Origin: Deltaproteobacteria bacterium
GTDB taxonomy: Bacteria; Desulfobacterota; GWC2-55-46
Length of the DNA: 64,000 nt
NCBI GenBank assembly: GCA_016218105.1
Contig: JACRET010000004.1
Span: forward strand, 18,744 to 82,743
Direction of reading: 5' to 3'
This document shows positions 54,704-63,856 of this stretch, piece after piece. The translations under genes were made by a program, and so were the position numbers. A model generated the notes under the pieces. That model did no database searches. It worked only from the letters and a program-made list of their open reading frames with translations, and was not told the origin of the DNA. Positions within the stretch are counted from its first letter, which is position 1. The number at the start of each line of letters is the position of its first letter.

Positions 54704-56988
54704 GGGGAGCTGTCCTTATGGGCGCCTAAGGCATTAAGGAGGGCAGGGATATCAAACGGCTTTTGAAGGAAAAAGAACCCGAGCTCCTTTATGCGCGGCC
54801 AATAGGATTCTGTGTCCATATAACCGCTTGTAATAACGACTTTAAGGGCGGGGTATTTAGATACGGCCTCTTCGGCAAGTTCCACTCCGTTCCTGTTTTT
54901 AAGCGTCAGATCGCTTAAGAGGATATCAAACCGCCTGTTTTCCCCGCTTAAATAGGCCGAGGCGTCATCGTAACCCGAGACCTCGGCCACGTCATACCCG
55001 TTTTTCTTCAGCGCTATCGAGATGGCGTTACGAAGGGTCGCCTCGTCCTCCACTACAAGGACGCGTTCCCCATTCCCGCTATGCGTTTCAATCTCCGCCT
55101 TTTTGGAGTTTTTAAGGGCCTCATGGGTTGCCGGGAAATAGACCTTGAAGGTAGAGCCTTCGCCGATGACGCTATCCACGTCTATCCAGCCTTTATGTTC
55201 TTTCACGATGTTCTTTACGACAGAGAGCCCGAGCCCACCCACCCGGCCTTTGGTGGTGAAGAAAGGCTCGAAAAGTTTTTTGCGCACGGCCTCATCCATC
55301 CCTGCCCCGGTATCTTTTACCGTAAGGCAGACATAGCTCCCCGGCGTTCTGTCCTCAGAGCCGGAAGCGGCGCTGAGGACGGCCGCGTTGTCTGTCGCGA
55401 CCGTTATGGTCCCGCCTTTGGGCATAGCGTCCCTGGCGTTTACGACAAGGTTCATTATAAGCTGTTCGATATTGCCCTGGTTGGCCTTAATGGCCCAGAT
55501 GCCCGGCTTGAACGCGGTTTTTATAAAGATATTTTCGGTGATGAGACGCTGAAGGATATTGAGCATCCCCTTTACGGTCTCGTTCAGGTCAGCCGCCTCA
55601 AGCTCAAGGTGCTTGTTCCGGCTGAATGTCAGGAGCTGTTTTGTAAGGTTCGCGGCCCTTGCGGATGCTTCCTCGATCTGCTCAAGATGGCTTTTAAGCG
55701 GGCCGGACGGGCCTTCTTTAAGTCCAAGGTTCACGTAAGAGACGATCACGGTCAGCAGGTTGTTGAAGTCGTGGGCTATGCCGCTTGCGAGTTTCCCGAC
55801 TGCGTCCATCTTCTGGGACTCGATGAGCTGCGCCTGGATACCCTCCTTCTCAACCTCCGCCCGTTTACGGGCGGTAACATCGTTCAAAGAGTAGACCAGG
55901 AACTCTACCTCTCCGGCGTTGTCAAGGATCGGGACGAGTGACCAGTCCCAGTAAGTGGCCCCCCATTCCGGGTGGTCTGGATATTCAAAAGGTTTTTCGA
56001 AAGCCATGTACGGCTTTTTTTCCATGACGACGGATTCGAATATCGCCTTGTTCCCGTCGTGAGGATAGAGTTCAAAGTGGTTTCGGCCGGCAAATTCATC
56101 CCTGTCCCGAGCGGCGGCTTTTGCATAGGAATCGCTGACCATGATGAAGTTGAAACCCTTGTCCAGGAAAGCGAGCGGGGTCAAGACATGCTTAAAGAAA
56201 GCGTCGAGCCTCCTGGACTGGCGCTCAAAGGCCTTTGACATGCGTCTGCGCTCTGACGCTTCCTCCTGAAGCCTCCGGTTAAGATCCGTAAGCTCTGACG
56301 TCCTTTCCTGTACCCGTTTCTCAAGCTCCATGTTTGACCTGCGGAGAACCTCTTCGGCGAGCTTGTGCTCCGAACGCTCGAGAATATCCCATTTCCCTTT
56401 TCTCTTTATCAATGCGAAAGGATGGGTGGAGACCACGTCGAGCAATTCGCCGGCGCCGCACTTTTCCAGAGAGTACGTGCAAAGCGCCATCATCCTGTAT
56501 GAGCCGATTACATTATCGACAGCCCTCTCATATTGAGTGAAGTCTTCCCAGAGCTCTTTGTTAAGCCAAAAGGTATTGCCCGTAAGTCTCAGGCCCTGAT
56601 AGCCGCAGGAAAGTCCCTTGATGTATTTATTTACCCACTCCTCAAGCACCCTTTTCGGGTCGAATACCCCGTCCTTCAGGTACCACTCGGTGTGGCTGTG
56701 AAACTCTATCTGTCCTTTCGCGAGGCATTGGTCTAACCCAGGGAAGGCTTTTTTAAGCGCCTTTTTTGCCTCCTCGACGCCGAGGGGCTCAGAGGTGACC
56801 CACATGCAGAATTCGTTTTTTTCAAGCCCTGCCTTGAAATATGGGACGAGCACGCTCAGGAGGTCTTCCTTGTCCGCGTAGAATTGAGAGAAGTGAGAGC
56901 CCCAGGGCAGGTCTCCTATCACTTCGAGCCCGGTATCGCGAAGGTCTTCAGTACAGGATTCTTTTTCTTTTTTATGGTTTCTTGACAT
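54697..56988 (-). CDS. MEDS-domain hybrid histidine kinase
   Basis: 763 residues, no membrane helix, so cytoplasmic. MEDS sensory domain (about 25-210; [22 protein letters not shown]), a coiled-coil linker, PAS (about 265-390; [17 protein letters not shown]), HisKA with [11 protein letters not shown], HATPase ([22 protein letters not shown]) and a C-terminal receiver ([15 protein letters not shown] with its Asp). MEDS was first described in DcmR-type regulators of one-carbon metabolism and may bind hydrocarbon derivatives. Its gene is convergent with nirB. It could be a phosphodonor for the ANTAR regulator, but there is no direct evidence. Confidence 0.9.
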   Translation of the reverse strand: MSRNHKKEKESCTEDLRDTGLEVIGDLPWGSHFSQFYADKEDLLSVLVPYFKAGLEKNEFCMWVTSEPLGVEEAKKALKKAFPGLDQCLAKGQIEFHSHTEWYLKDGVFDPKRVLEEWVNKYIKGLSCGYQGLRLTGNTFWLNKELWEDFTQYERAVDNVIGSYRMMALCTYSLEKCGAGELLDVVSTHPFALIKRKGKWDILERSEHKLAEEVLRRSNMELEKRVQERTSELTDLNRRLQEEASERRRMSKAFERQSRRLDAFFKHVLTPLAFLDKGFNFIMVSDSYAKAAARDRDEFAGRNHFELYPHDGNKAIFESVVMEKKPYMAFEKPFEYPDHPEWGATYWDWSLVPILDNAGEVEFLVYSLNDVTARKRAEVEKEGIQAQLIESQKMDAVGKLASGIAHDFNNLLTVIVSYVNLGLKEGPSGPLKSHLEQIEEASARAANLTKQLLTFSRNKHLELEAADLNETVKGMLNILQRLITENIFIKTAFKPGIWAIKANQGNIEQLIMNLVVNARDAMPKGGTITVATDNAAVLSAASGSEDRTPGSYVCLTVKDTGAGMDEAVRKKLFEPFFTTKGRVGGLGLSVVKNIVKEHKGWIDVDSVIGEGSTFKVYFPATHEALKNSKKAEIETHSGNGERVLVVEDEATLRNAISIALKKNGYDVAEVSGYDDASAYLSGENRRFDILLSDLTLKNRNGVELAEEAVSKYPALKVVITSGYMDTESYWPRIKELGFFFLQKPFDIPALLNALGAHKDSSPQ

Positions 56989-57032
56989 GATGTGGTTCCG
57001 CCTGAAAGATTTTTACCCAGTATATCGAAAAA

Positions 57033-57671
57033 TCAGATTTTCCGCTTATCCGCCACCCGGATTATGGAAGCGACCTTTGATGGCACATCGCCTGAAAGCA
57101 ATATGTCCGATATTATGGCCGCGCTATCCGCCCCCGCGGCTATGACAGACCCTATATTCTCTTCGGTAATCCCGCCGATCGCGACGATGGGAAGGGGTGT
57201 CGCGCCCCTTACCTCTTTAAGCCCCGAAAGCCCCTTTGGGGCCTGGGCGTCCTTCTTTGTCTTTGTAGGGAATACGGGGCCGAACGAGATGTAATCGGCA
57301 TGGGCGCAAGCCGCCGCTTCTTCTTTATTATGGGTGGAGACCCCGATGATGGAACCCTCGCCAAGGAGCTTTCGGGCATCGGCCGCGGGGAGATCATCCT
57401 GCCCCAGATGCACGCCGTCGGCCTGCACAAGCGCCGCTATGTCGGCCCTGTCGTTTATTATAAAGATCACCCCGTTTTTTAAAGTGACCTCCCTAAGCGC
57501 CCAGGCTGTGTCGAGCATCTCGCGCGAAGAGAGCCCCTTCGACCGGAGCTGCAATATCCCGGCCCCGCCCTTTATGATCTTTTCCGCCATCATTCGCATC
57601 CCTTCAGGGGCGACATAAGCCGTGTCTATGATGGCGTAGAGGCCCTTTATATTCCCGGAATTTACGCCCAC
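57033..57671 (-). CDS. thiE: Thiamine-phosphate synthase
   Basis: Joins hydroxymethylpyrimidine pyrophosphate and thiazole phosphate to give thiamine phosphate, the substrate of ThiL. 212 residues, TIM barrel. Seen: YAIIDTAYV, LQLRSKGLSSREML, FIINDRADIAALVQADGVHLGQDDLP, GVSTHN and YISFGPVFPTKTK. The start is GTG 57671, two bases after the ntrC stop, so it is translated as the last gene of the ntrB-ntrC-thiE operon. No TPP riboswitch is visible upstream. Confidence 0.95.
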   Translation of the reverse strand: MGVNSGNIKGLYAIIDTAYVAPEGMRMMAEKIIKGGAGILQLRSKGLSSREMLDTAWALREVTLKNGVIFIINDRADIAALVQADGVHLGQDDLPAADARKLLGEGSIIGVSTHNKEEAAACAHADYISFGPVFPTKTKKDAQAPKGLSGLKEVRGATPLPIVAIGGITEENIGSVIAAGADSAAIISDILLSGDVPSKVASIIRVADKRKI

Positions 57672-57673
57672 GG

Positions 57674-59101
57674 CTAATCCTTCAGTTTGTCTATCTGGAT
57701 ATTGAGTTCCTTTATCTTTTTCCTCAAGGTGTTTCTGTTGATGCCGAGCACCTCGGCGGCCTGCAGCTGGTTGCCTCTGGTCTTTTCAAGCACAAGCCTT
57801 ATAAGGGGCCTTTCCATGAAAGGCATTATAAAATCATAAAGTTCCTGCTTGCCCTTGTTGCCGGTCTTCTCTATAAAGGGCTTGAGCCGGGCGCTGATTA
57901 TCTCTTCCAGGGATTCTTTTTTGTGTCTCGACTGCGGAAGGTTCAGGTCTTCGGGGGAAAGATTGTTGGAAGGCGAAAGGAGCACAGCCCTCCTTAAGAT
58001 ATTTTCAAGCTCCCGGACGTTGCCGGGCCATTTGTAATTTTCCATGGCTTCGATAGACCTTGACGATAATGACTTGATAGCGCCACCGAATTCATGATGG
58101 AATTTCTCGATGAAGAATTCTGAAAGGAGCGGTAGATCTCCCTTTCTGTCCCTGAGAGGCGGGAGGGTGACCGTGACCCCGTTCAATCTAAAGAGGAGAT
58201 CTTCCCTGAATTTTTTTTCTGATACCGCCCGGTCAAGGTCCTGGTTCGTGGCGGCTATGATCCTGACGTCCGTTTTTATGGACTCCCTGCCGCCCACCTT
58301 GTAAAATTCCTTCTCCTGAATTACCCGAAGGAGCTTGGCCTGAAGGTCAATGGGCATGTCCCCGACCTCGTCAAGAAAGAGGGTCCCTGATTCAGCCAGC
58401 TCGAACTTCCCTTTTTTTGCCTCTATAGCGCCCGTGAAGGCCCCTTTTTCAAACCCGAACAGCTCGCTTTCCATCAGTTCTTTAGGCACAGCCGCGGAGT
58501 TTATGGCGATGAACGGGCCTTCGGCCCTCCCGCTGTTTGAGTGGATGAGCCGGGCCAGAAGCTCCTTGCCCGTGCCGCTCTCCCCAAGTATAAGGATGGT
58601 CACGTCTTTTCCGGCGATCTTCCCTACGGTCTTGAACACGTCCTGAACGGCTTTGCTCTTGCCGATGAAGGCCGTTTCTGTCGCGAGTTTTTCCTTAAGC
58701 CGTTCCTTGAGGCTGGATACGCGCGCCTTAAGCCTGAGGTTTTCAACCGCCCTGTCGAGTATTATCTCAAGCTCGCCTATGTCGAATGGTTTGGTAATAT
58801 AATCAAACGCCCCGAGCTTCATCGCCTCCAGGGTGTTTTTCATCGTCGATTCGGCGGTCATGATTATGATAGCCGCCTCATTGCCGGCCTCTTTAGCGCC
58901 TTTAAGCACGGCCAATCCGCCGCTGCCCGGCATGTTGATATCGATGATCGCGATAGAGGGGGCCTCCGTTTTAAGGAGCTCCTCCGCCGAGGGCCCATCG
59001 CTTGCTTTTATGACGCGCATCTTCTTGCCGGTTAAGGTCTTCTCCAGCACCCAGAGTATGCTTTCGTCGTCATCAGCTATCAATACTTTTATCTCGCTCA
59101 T
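57674..59101 (-). CDS. ntrC: Nitrogen regulator NtrC, sigma-54 activator
   Basis: 475 residues. Receiver with phospho-acceptor Asp54 (IIDINMPG), then an AAA+ domain with Walker A GESGTGKE, the sigma-54 contact loop GAFTGA, Walker B TLFLDEVGDM and the arginine-finger region, and a C-terminal Fis-type helix-turn-helix (NQLQAAEVLGINRNTLRKKI), typical of NtrC. It activates sigma-54 promoters under nitrogen limitation; three candidate promoters are in this window. The stop is TAG and the start overlaps ntrB by 4 bp. Other NtrC-family regulators have a similar layout, but the kinase next door supports NtrC. Confidence 0.93.
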   Translation of the reverse strand: MSEIKVLIADDDESILWVLEKTLTGKKMRVIKASDGPSAEELLKTEAPSIAIIDINMPGSGGLAVLKGAKEAGNEAAIIIMTAESTMKNTLEAMKLGAFDYITKPFDIGELEIILDRAVENLRLKARVSSLKERLKEKLATETAFIGKSKAVQDVFKTVGKIAGKDVTILILGESGTGKELLARLIHSNSGRAEGPFIAINSAAVPKELMESELFGFEKGAFTGAIEAKKGKFELAESGTLFLDEVGDMPIDLQAKLLRVIQEKEFYKVGGRESIKTDVRIIAATNQDLDRAVSEKKFREDLLFRLNGVTVTLPPLRDRKGDLPLLSEFFIEKFHHEFGGAIKSLSSRSIEAMENYKWPGNVRELENILRRAVLLSPSNNLSPEDLNLPQSRHKKESLEEIISARLKPFIEKTGNKGKQELYDFIMPFMERPLIRLVLEKTRGNQLQAAEVLGINRNTLRKKIKELNIQIDKLKD

Positions 59102-60165
59102 AAACCTATCTCTGTGGGCAGGTACACGGTGACGGACGTGCCTTTGCCGGGCGTGGAATCTATTTTAAGAAGGCCGCCGTGCTCCTTTATTATCTTTAAT
59201 GATATAGCCATGCCGAGGCCGCTGCCCTTTGGCTTGGTAGTGAAAAACGGCGTAAATATATTCTCAAGGTCAGACTGCTTTATGCCGCATCCGTCGTCTT
59301 TTACCTCTATGGAGACCATCTTTCCGCCCGGTGAGCCTTCCTCGACAAGATGGAACTCGGTAAGTATCCTCGTGCTTATCTGTATATGGCCGTCCTTTGA
59401 AATAGCCTCTTTGGCGTTCTTGACCAGGTTCAGGAAGACCTGCGTAAGCTGCCCCTCGTCCCCCATCACGTCAGGTATCGACGGGTCGTAAGTTTTGACG
59501 AACGCCGATCGAGGGAGGCCCTCCTGCAGGAGGAGGACGGTCGAATCGAGTATTTTATGTATGTTGATCTCTGTTTTATTGAGCTTGGCGGGCCTTGCGA
59601 AGTCGAGCATGCCATTTAGGATATTGTTAAGCCTGTCGGCCTCTTTCATGATAACGCCCGTATAATCGGAGAGCGATTCGTCTTTTACCTTTTTCGACAA
59701 GAGCTGTGCCGCGCCCCGTATGCCGCTTAAAGGGTTTTTTATTTCGTGAGCCAGGTTTGCGGCGAATGCCCCTATGTAGGCGAGGCGTTCCTTTCTAAGC
59801 GACCCTGCCTCAAGGGATTTGATCCCTGAGAGGTCCTTAATAAGCGCCGCCGCGCCGCTTAGATTGCCGTTTAAATCAAATATCTGGCTCGTGGTTATTC
59901 CGACAGGAAGCGTCCCACCGAAACGCCTGTGAAGCTTTTCTTCGTACTCAGCGAAGAGACGGCCTTCGTCAAGGGTCTTGGCGAGCATCTCAGTAAGCCT
60001 TACGTCGCGCCTGAAGACTTCATTTAAGTCCTTGCCGATAACGAGCGACCTCGAAACCCCTGACATCTTCTCAGCGGACTGATTGAAGACAGAGACCTTC
60101 TTGCCGAGGTCTATGGCTATGACCCCTTCGCTCAGATTTTCAATTATATCTTCGTATGAAAGCAT
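59098..60165 (-). CDS. ntrB: Nitrogen sensor kinase NtrB
   Basis: 355 residues from ATG 60165 (MLSYEDIIENLSEGVIAIDL); the upstream extension to 60222 does not fit the family. A PAS domain (about 1-115), HisKA with NLAHEIKNPLSGIRGAAQLL, the NtrB hallmark, and HATPase (NAKEAIS, DDGCGI, GSGLGMA). It has no membrane helix, as expected for a cytoplasmic kinase controlled by PII. It phosphorylates NtrC and is probably restrained by one or both GlnB proteins of the island. Operon order is ntrB-ntrC-thiE. Confidence 0.92.
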   Translation of the reverse strand: MLSYEDIIENLSEGVIAIDLGKKVSVFNQSAEKMSGVSRSLVIGKDLNEVFRRDVRLTEMLAKTLDEGRLFAEYEEKLHRRFGGTLPVGITTSQIFDLNGNLSGAAALIKDLSGIKSLEAGSLRKERLAYIGAFAANLAHEIKNPLSGIRGAAQLLSKKVKDESLSDYTGVIMKEADRLNNILNGMLDFARPAKLNKTEINIHKILDSTVLLLQEGLPRSAFVKTYDPSIPDVMGDEGQLTQVFLNLVKNAKEAISKDGHIQISTRILTEFHLVEEGSPGGKMVSIEVKDDGCGIKQSDLENIFTPFFTTKPKGSGLGMAISLKIIKEHGGLLKIDSTPGKGTSVTVYLPTEIGL

Positions 60166-60267
60166 AACGTCCGGTAGTGGAATTAAATGCCTAAATAATA
60201 GGCATAATAGCAGTGATAGCAAATAAAGGCAATAGAAATCAAAGAGATCGCCGAGCGATTCTTCATC

Positions 60268-60296
60268 TTGACCGGTGCGCTAAACTTTAAGATAAT
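60268..60296 (+). promoter_or_regulatory. Sigma-70 promoter placed for a leaderless Nudix mRNA
   Basis: TTGACC (60268-60273), a 17-nt spacer and GATAAT (60291-60296). Only six bases separate the -10 from ATG 60303, so the transcript would start at the start codon. Confidence 0.6.
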
Positions 60297-60302
60297 CACC
60301 TT

Positions 60303-60719
60303 ATGAAAAGAGAAATGTCAGCGGGGCTTATTATAAAAGACAAGAGGCTTCTCCTTGTCCACAACATAAAGCACGGGCTGAGGATAGAGCCGCCAGGGGG
60401 TAAAAAGGAGAGCGGGGAATCCTGGGATGAGTCTGTAAAGCGCGAGGTCAGGGAGGAGCTTGGGATCGAGGTCCGTCCCATACGGCTGTTCGGCGTCTAT
60501 GATACCCATTCGCCTGAGGGGGAGTTCTCCGTCCATCTGTATCTTTGTGTAATAACCTCGGGAGAGCCGCAAGTGCGAGAGCCTGACAAGATCCCTGGAT
60601 TTGGCTGGTACTCGCTTGATGAGATACAGGAATTAAGGGAGGAGGGGCATCTGGTCCCGAATATGGTCGAGGCCCTGGCAGACCTGAAAGAATATCTTCG
60701 ATCGGAAAGCTCCCTGTAA
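60303..60719 (+). CDS. Nudix hydrolase
   Basis: 138 residues. The complete Nudix box is present at about 38-60 (GGKKESGESWDESVKREV then REELGIEV), which cleaves nucleoside diphosphates linked to another group. It opens MSAGLIIKDKRLLLVHNIKHG. The end (GFGWYSLDEIQELREEGHLV) resembles MutT and NUDT-type house-cleaning enzymes. The substrate cannot be told from sequence. ATG 60303 follows a -10 box by six bases and has no ribosome site. It diverges from ntrB. Confidence 0.88.
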   Translation: MKREMSAGLIIKDKRLLLVHNIKHGLRIEPPGGKKESGESWDESVKREVREELGIEVRPIRLFGVYDTHSPEGEFSVHLYLCVITSGEPQVREPDKIPGFGWYSLDEIQELREEGHLVPNMVEALADLKEYLRSESSL

Positions 60720-60898
60720 GTAGGGCCCGCTCGAAGAACGGGCCGGGAAACCATAAGGGAACCCCGCCAAGCTTCGCTTGTCGTCCCCAAAACCTCCACT
60801 CCCTTGACGGGAGGGGACAGAGGGGAGGGTGAAATGCCTCTCTGGTAACGGCCTTTTTGCGCGCTGCCACGCGCTTTCGGGTATTGCGTAGCGAGCAG
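60720..60898. repeat. Composite intergenic repeat, family A, copy 3 (rearranged)
   Basis: Contains the GGGCCCG/CGGGCC palindrome (60722-60745), the GACGGGAGGGGACAGAGGGG block, and TTTTTGCGCGCTGCCACGCG with TTTCGGGTATTGCGTAGCGA. The middle of the core seen in copies 1 and 2 is missing. It separates the Nudix gene from the microprotein. Confidence 0.65.
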
Positions 60899-60967
60899 CT
60901 AAATTAATTTTCCTCTAATCTTTTTTCGGTAAAATAGGGCTGTAGAAAAAAGATAAGGAGGCAATTT

Positions 60968-61051
60968 ATGGCGAGAATTACAGGCATAGCCCCGATAGAT
61001 GTTTTTGCGGCCCTTATAGTCGCGGTTACCTTGACGGTTGCGCTCTTGTAG
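60968..61051 (+). CDS. 27-residue membrane microprotein
   Basis: Short frame MARITGIAPIDVF followed by ALIVAVTLTVALL and TAG. The last 17-18 residues form one hydrophobic helix. Support: a perfect AAGGAGG ribosome site 7 nt upstream, a TAAAAT -10 box at 60930-60935, and a strong terminator 67 bp after the stop, which together make a complete small transcription unit. I recognise no homologue. It may be a toxin-like or regulatory membrane peptide; this is only inferred from size and hydrophobicity. Confidence 0.55.
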   Translation: MARITGIAPIDVFAALIVAVTLTVALL

Positions 61052-61117
61052 CCAGCTTTTGATAAGCAAGACATCTCTTCGATTACCGGGAAGAGAACAG
61101 TGCCGTAAAAACAACAG

Positions 61118-61150
61118 AAGGGACAGCCTGCGTTGAGCAGGCTGTCCCTT
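61118..61150. terminator. Strong terminator after the microprotein
   Basis: AAGGGACAGCCTGC-GTTGA-GCAGGCTGTCCCTT, a perfect 14-bp stem. It lies between the microprotein and the convergent minus-strand operon. Confidence 0.8.
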
Positions 61151-61218
61151 CCTGATTTAAAGGCTGAACACGTTTTCAAAAGGGGTTCAGGAGGCTGTAA
61201 GGATCACCTTGTATAAAC

Positions 61219-61482
61219 CTAATGGGACTCGTTACTTTCCATCTTGTCGTAACCATAGAAGAGAAAGTATATGACAATCCCGATGAGCGTTACAAGCATG
61301 TAGATGCCTTCGTGGAACAGGTACCAGGCGACCCCTCCTAGGATGCCGATTATAAACCCTGCCCAGTTCACCTTCTTTACGGTACCGGGGCTCATGTTTT
61401 TTATGAGCTTATCGGCCCTTCTGTATACGAACATCAGGGCGATAAAGACCCCTATAATTATCAGAAAACCGGTAAACGTCAT
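61219..61482 (-). CDS. Small membrane protein of unknown function
   Basis: 87 residues with three hydrophobic segments: FTGFLIIIGVFIALMFVY, WAGFIIGILGGVAWYLF and YMLVTLIGIVIYFLFY. A basic stretch (RRADKLIKNMSPGTVKKVNW) joins the first two, and the tail is charged (GYDKMESNESH). I recognise no family. It starts 11 bp after mtnA with AAAGG upstream, so it is translated as the last gene of the moeA-mtnA operon. Confidence 0.65.
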   Translation of the reverse strand: MTFTGFLIIIGVFIALMFVYRRADKLIKNMSPGTVKKVNWAGFIIGILGGVAWYLFHEGIYMLVTLIGIVIYFLFYGYDKMESNESH

Positions 61483-61492
61483 GGCTGCCTTT

Positions 61493-62530
61493 CTATTTGG
61501 GGAATAGCGCCTTAAGCCCTTTTACGTAAGGGGCTTTTACTACGCCTTTTTCAGTTATTATGCCTGATACCAATCTGTTCGGCGTTACGTCGAAGGCAGG
61601 GTTCCGGACCTTTATGCCTGCCGGCGCGAGCCTTTTGCCTTTCATGTGCGTGACTTCGCTGGAGTCCCTCTCCTCAATCGGTATATCGTCGCCGTGTCTT
61701 ATCTTGAGGTCGATTGTAGATAACGGGGCCGCGACATAGAACGGTATATTGTGCTCTTTGGCCAGGATGGCCACCGAGTAGGTACCTATCTTGTTGGCTA
61801 CGTCTCCGTTGGCGGCTATCCTGTCCGCTCCGACCACTACCGCGTGAATGAAACCCTTCTTCATGATGTAGCCGGCCATGTTGTCCGTTATGAGAGTCAC
61901 GTCGATATTGTCCTTCTTAAGCTCCCATGCGGTAAGCCGCGCGCCTTGGAGAAACGGCCTCGTCTCATCCGCGAACACGCTTATCTTTTTGCCGGCCTCT
62001 ATCGCGCCCCTTATTACCCCGAGCGCAGTGCCGTAGCCGGCTGTTGCCAGCGCCCCCGCGTTACAATGCGTGAGCACAGTCGATCCGCTCTTAAGGAGAG
62101 CGCCGCCGTGTTTTCCGATAAGCTTGTTTATCTCGATGTCTTCCCTGTGGACTTCCTTCGCCTCGGCGATAAGCCTGGCCTTAAGCTCAGGTATGGCAAG
62201 CGATGAGTTATCCTCGACGACCTTTCTCATCCGCTCGATCCCCCAGAAGAGGTTTACGGCGGTGGGCCTTGTGGACGCGAGCAGAGAGGCGATCTTGTCG
62301 AACTCTTTTCTGAATCCCTTTATCTCCTTCGCTTTTATCTTTGACGCCCCCAGCGCGACACCCATTGCCGCTGAAACGCCTATGGCCGGGGCCCCTCTTA
62401 CCACCATGTCCTTTATGGCGCCGGCGACCGCTTTATAATCCCTGTATGTCCTGTAAACTTCCTTTTCAGGCAGTAATCTCGGGTCTATCATTACAACGCC
62501 CGTCTTTTTCCACTCGACTGTCTTGAACAT
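61493..62530 (-). CDS. mtnA: S-methyl-5-thioribose-1-phosphate isomerase
   Basis: Methionine salvage enzyme converting methylthioribose 1-phosphate to methylthioribulose 1-phosphate. 345 residues. Seen: [23 protein letters not shown], the catalytic Cys in [30 protein letters not shown], and [20 protein letters not shown] with the catalytic Asp. These separate it from the eIF2B-type regulatory homologues. It lies 60 bp after moeA in the same direction. Confidence 0.95.
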   Translation of the reverse strand: MFKTVEWKKTGVVMIDPRLLPEKEVYRTYRDYKAVAGAIKDMVVRGAPAIGVSAAMGVALGASKIKAKEIKGFRKEFDKIASLLASTRPTAVNLFWGIERMRKVVEDNSSLAIPELKARLIAEAKEVHREDIEINKLIGKHGGALLKSGSTVLTHCNAGALATAGYGTALGVIRGAIEAGKKISVFADETRPFLQGARLTAWELKKDNIDVTLITDNMAGYIMKKGFIHAVVVGADRIAANGDVANKIGTYSVAILAKEHNIPFYVAAPLSTIDLKIRHGDDIPIEERDSSEVTHMKGKRLAPAGIKVRNPAFDVTPNRLVSGIITEKGVVKAPYVKGLKALFPK

Positions 62531-62590
62531 TTTCCTCCCCTTGCTTCTCAGAATAATATAATCAAACGATTTTAAAAGGTATGATGAATA

Positions 62591-63832
62591 TCAATACCAG
62601 GCTTTTTCTCTTAGAAGGATGGATGGATCGAACGGCTGCACCTTTACTGTCTCCCCGGCCTTGAAGCCTGAGGAGTCCTTTGGAACTATTATAAAAGAGT
62701 TCGCGCGCACCATCGTTGATATTACGCCCGAGCCCTGCCCGTCCAGAGGCGTAGCTTCAAACCCGGCTTCCTCCATCTTCAATTCCGCCCTGATGAAGTT
62801 CATCCTGCCGGGCTTTATCTTGATGTCTTTTGTAAGGAGGGCCGAAAAGGTCTGGCTGAAAACAGCCTTCCGCCCGGCCATTTTGAGGAGAGCGGGTTTG
62901 ACGAACTGCTCGAATGCCACCATCGAGGAGATGGGGTTGCCCGGAAGCCCGAACGCGGGCTTGCCTCCGATGACCCCGAAGGCTAGCGGTTTGCCCGGCT
63001 TCATGGCGACCTTCCAGAATATCATCTCTGAGCCAAGCTCTTTAAGGACATCCTTTACGAAATCGTAATCTCCTACGGACACTCCGCCCGAAGAGATGAT
63101 GCAATCGGCCTTCATCGCGATCTCAAGTTTTTCACGGAGGCTTTCTTTCGTATCCCGCGCTACCCCAAGCCATATGGGCTCGGCGCCCACGGCCGCTACA
63201 AGAGCGGAAAGGGCATAACCGTTGCTGTTGGATATTTTTCCCTGGGGCGGTACTTCCTGGATATCGCAAAGCTCGTCTCCAGTGGAAAGCACAGCGACAC
63301 GGGGCCTCTTATGGACAAATACAAAAGGCGCGCCTACGGTAGCGAGCATGCTAACCTCGGCGGGCCTTATGAGGGCGCCTGATTTTATTACGGTCTCGCC
63401 TGCGTTAAAATCCTCTCCGGCCCTTCTTATGTTCTCGCCTGTCCTGGCCGCTGCCTTGATAAGTACCGTCCCACCCGGGCCTCTTTCCGTCCGCTCGACC
63501 ATAACTACGGCCGTGGCGCCGTCCGGGACAGGCGCGCCGGTCATTATCCTGACAGCCTCGCCGTTCTTTACTGGGCCCTTGGGCACCTGTCCGGCGGGAA
63601 GGTCATAGATGACATTAAGGCTCACAGGAGCGGCATCGGACGCCCTTTCGAGGTCCTCCGCCTTAAGGGCGTACCCGTCCATGGCGGAGTTGTCCCAGGG
63701 AGGGTTGGGCCGGGAGGCCTTTATGTCCTCGCCGAGCACCCTGCCAAGCGAGGAGAGTATGCCGGTCGATTCCACGTCCAGCGGTTTTATTTCTTTTAAA
63801 ATGGTCTCTAGAGCGGATTCTACAGTTATCAT
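62591..63832 (-). CDS. moeA: Molybdopterin molybdenumtransferase MoeA
   Basis: Inserts molybdate into adenylated molybdopterin to complete the molybdenum cofactor. 413 residues from ATG 63832 (MITVESALETILKEI); the longer frame to 63877 runs into an intergenic repeat. Seen: PPWDNSAMDGYAL, AVRIMTGAPVPDGATAVVMVE, VAVLSTGDELCDI, SSGGVSVGDYDFVK, KPGKPLAFG and GLPGNPISSMVAFEQF. The cofactor would serve molybdoenzymes such as nitrate reductase or formate dehydrogenase, none of which is in the window. Confidence 0.95.
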   Translation of the reverse strand: MITVESALETILKEIKPLDVESTGILSSLGRVLGEDIKASRPNPPWDNSAMDGYALKAEDLERASDAAPVSLNVIYDLPAGQVPKGPVKNGEAVRIMTGAPVPDGATAVVMVERTERGPGGTVLIKAAARTGENIRRAGEDFNAGETVIKSGALIRPAEVSMLATVGAPFVFVHKRPRVAVLSTGDELCDIQEVPPQGKISNSNGYALSALVAAVGAEPIWLGVARDTKESLREKLEIAMKADCIISSGGVSVGDYDFVKDVLKELGSEMIFWKVAMKPGKPLAFGVIGGKPAFGLPGNPISSMVAFEQFVKPALLKMAGRKAVFSQTFSALLTKDIKIKPGRMNFIRAELKMEEAGFEATPLDGQGSGVISTMVRANSFIIVPKDSSGFKAGETVKVQPFDPSILLREKAWY

Positions 63833-63856
63833 ACCGGCCTTTAAATAGGTTGGATT

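Noticed and set aside
57671..57700. TPP riboswitch for thiE or thiL
   Set aside because: thiE starts two bases after ntrC and thiL 12 bp after lon, leaving no room; no thi-box sequences seen.
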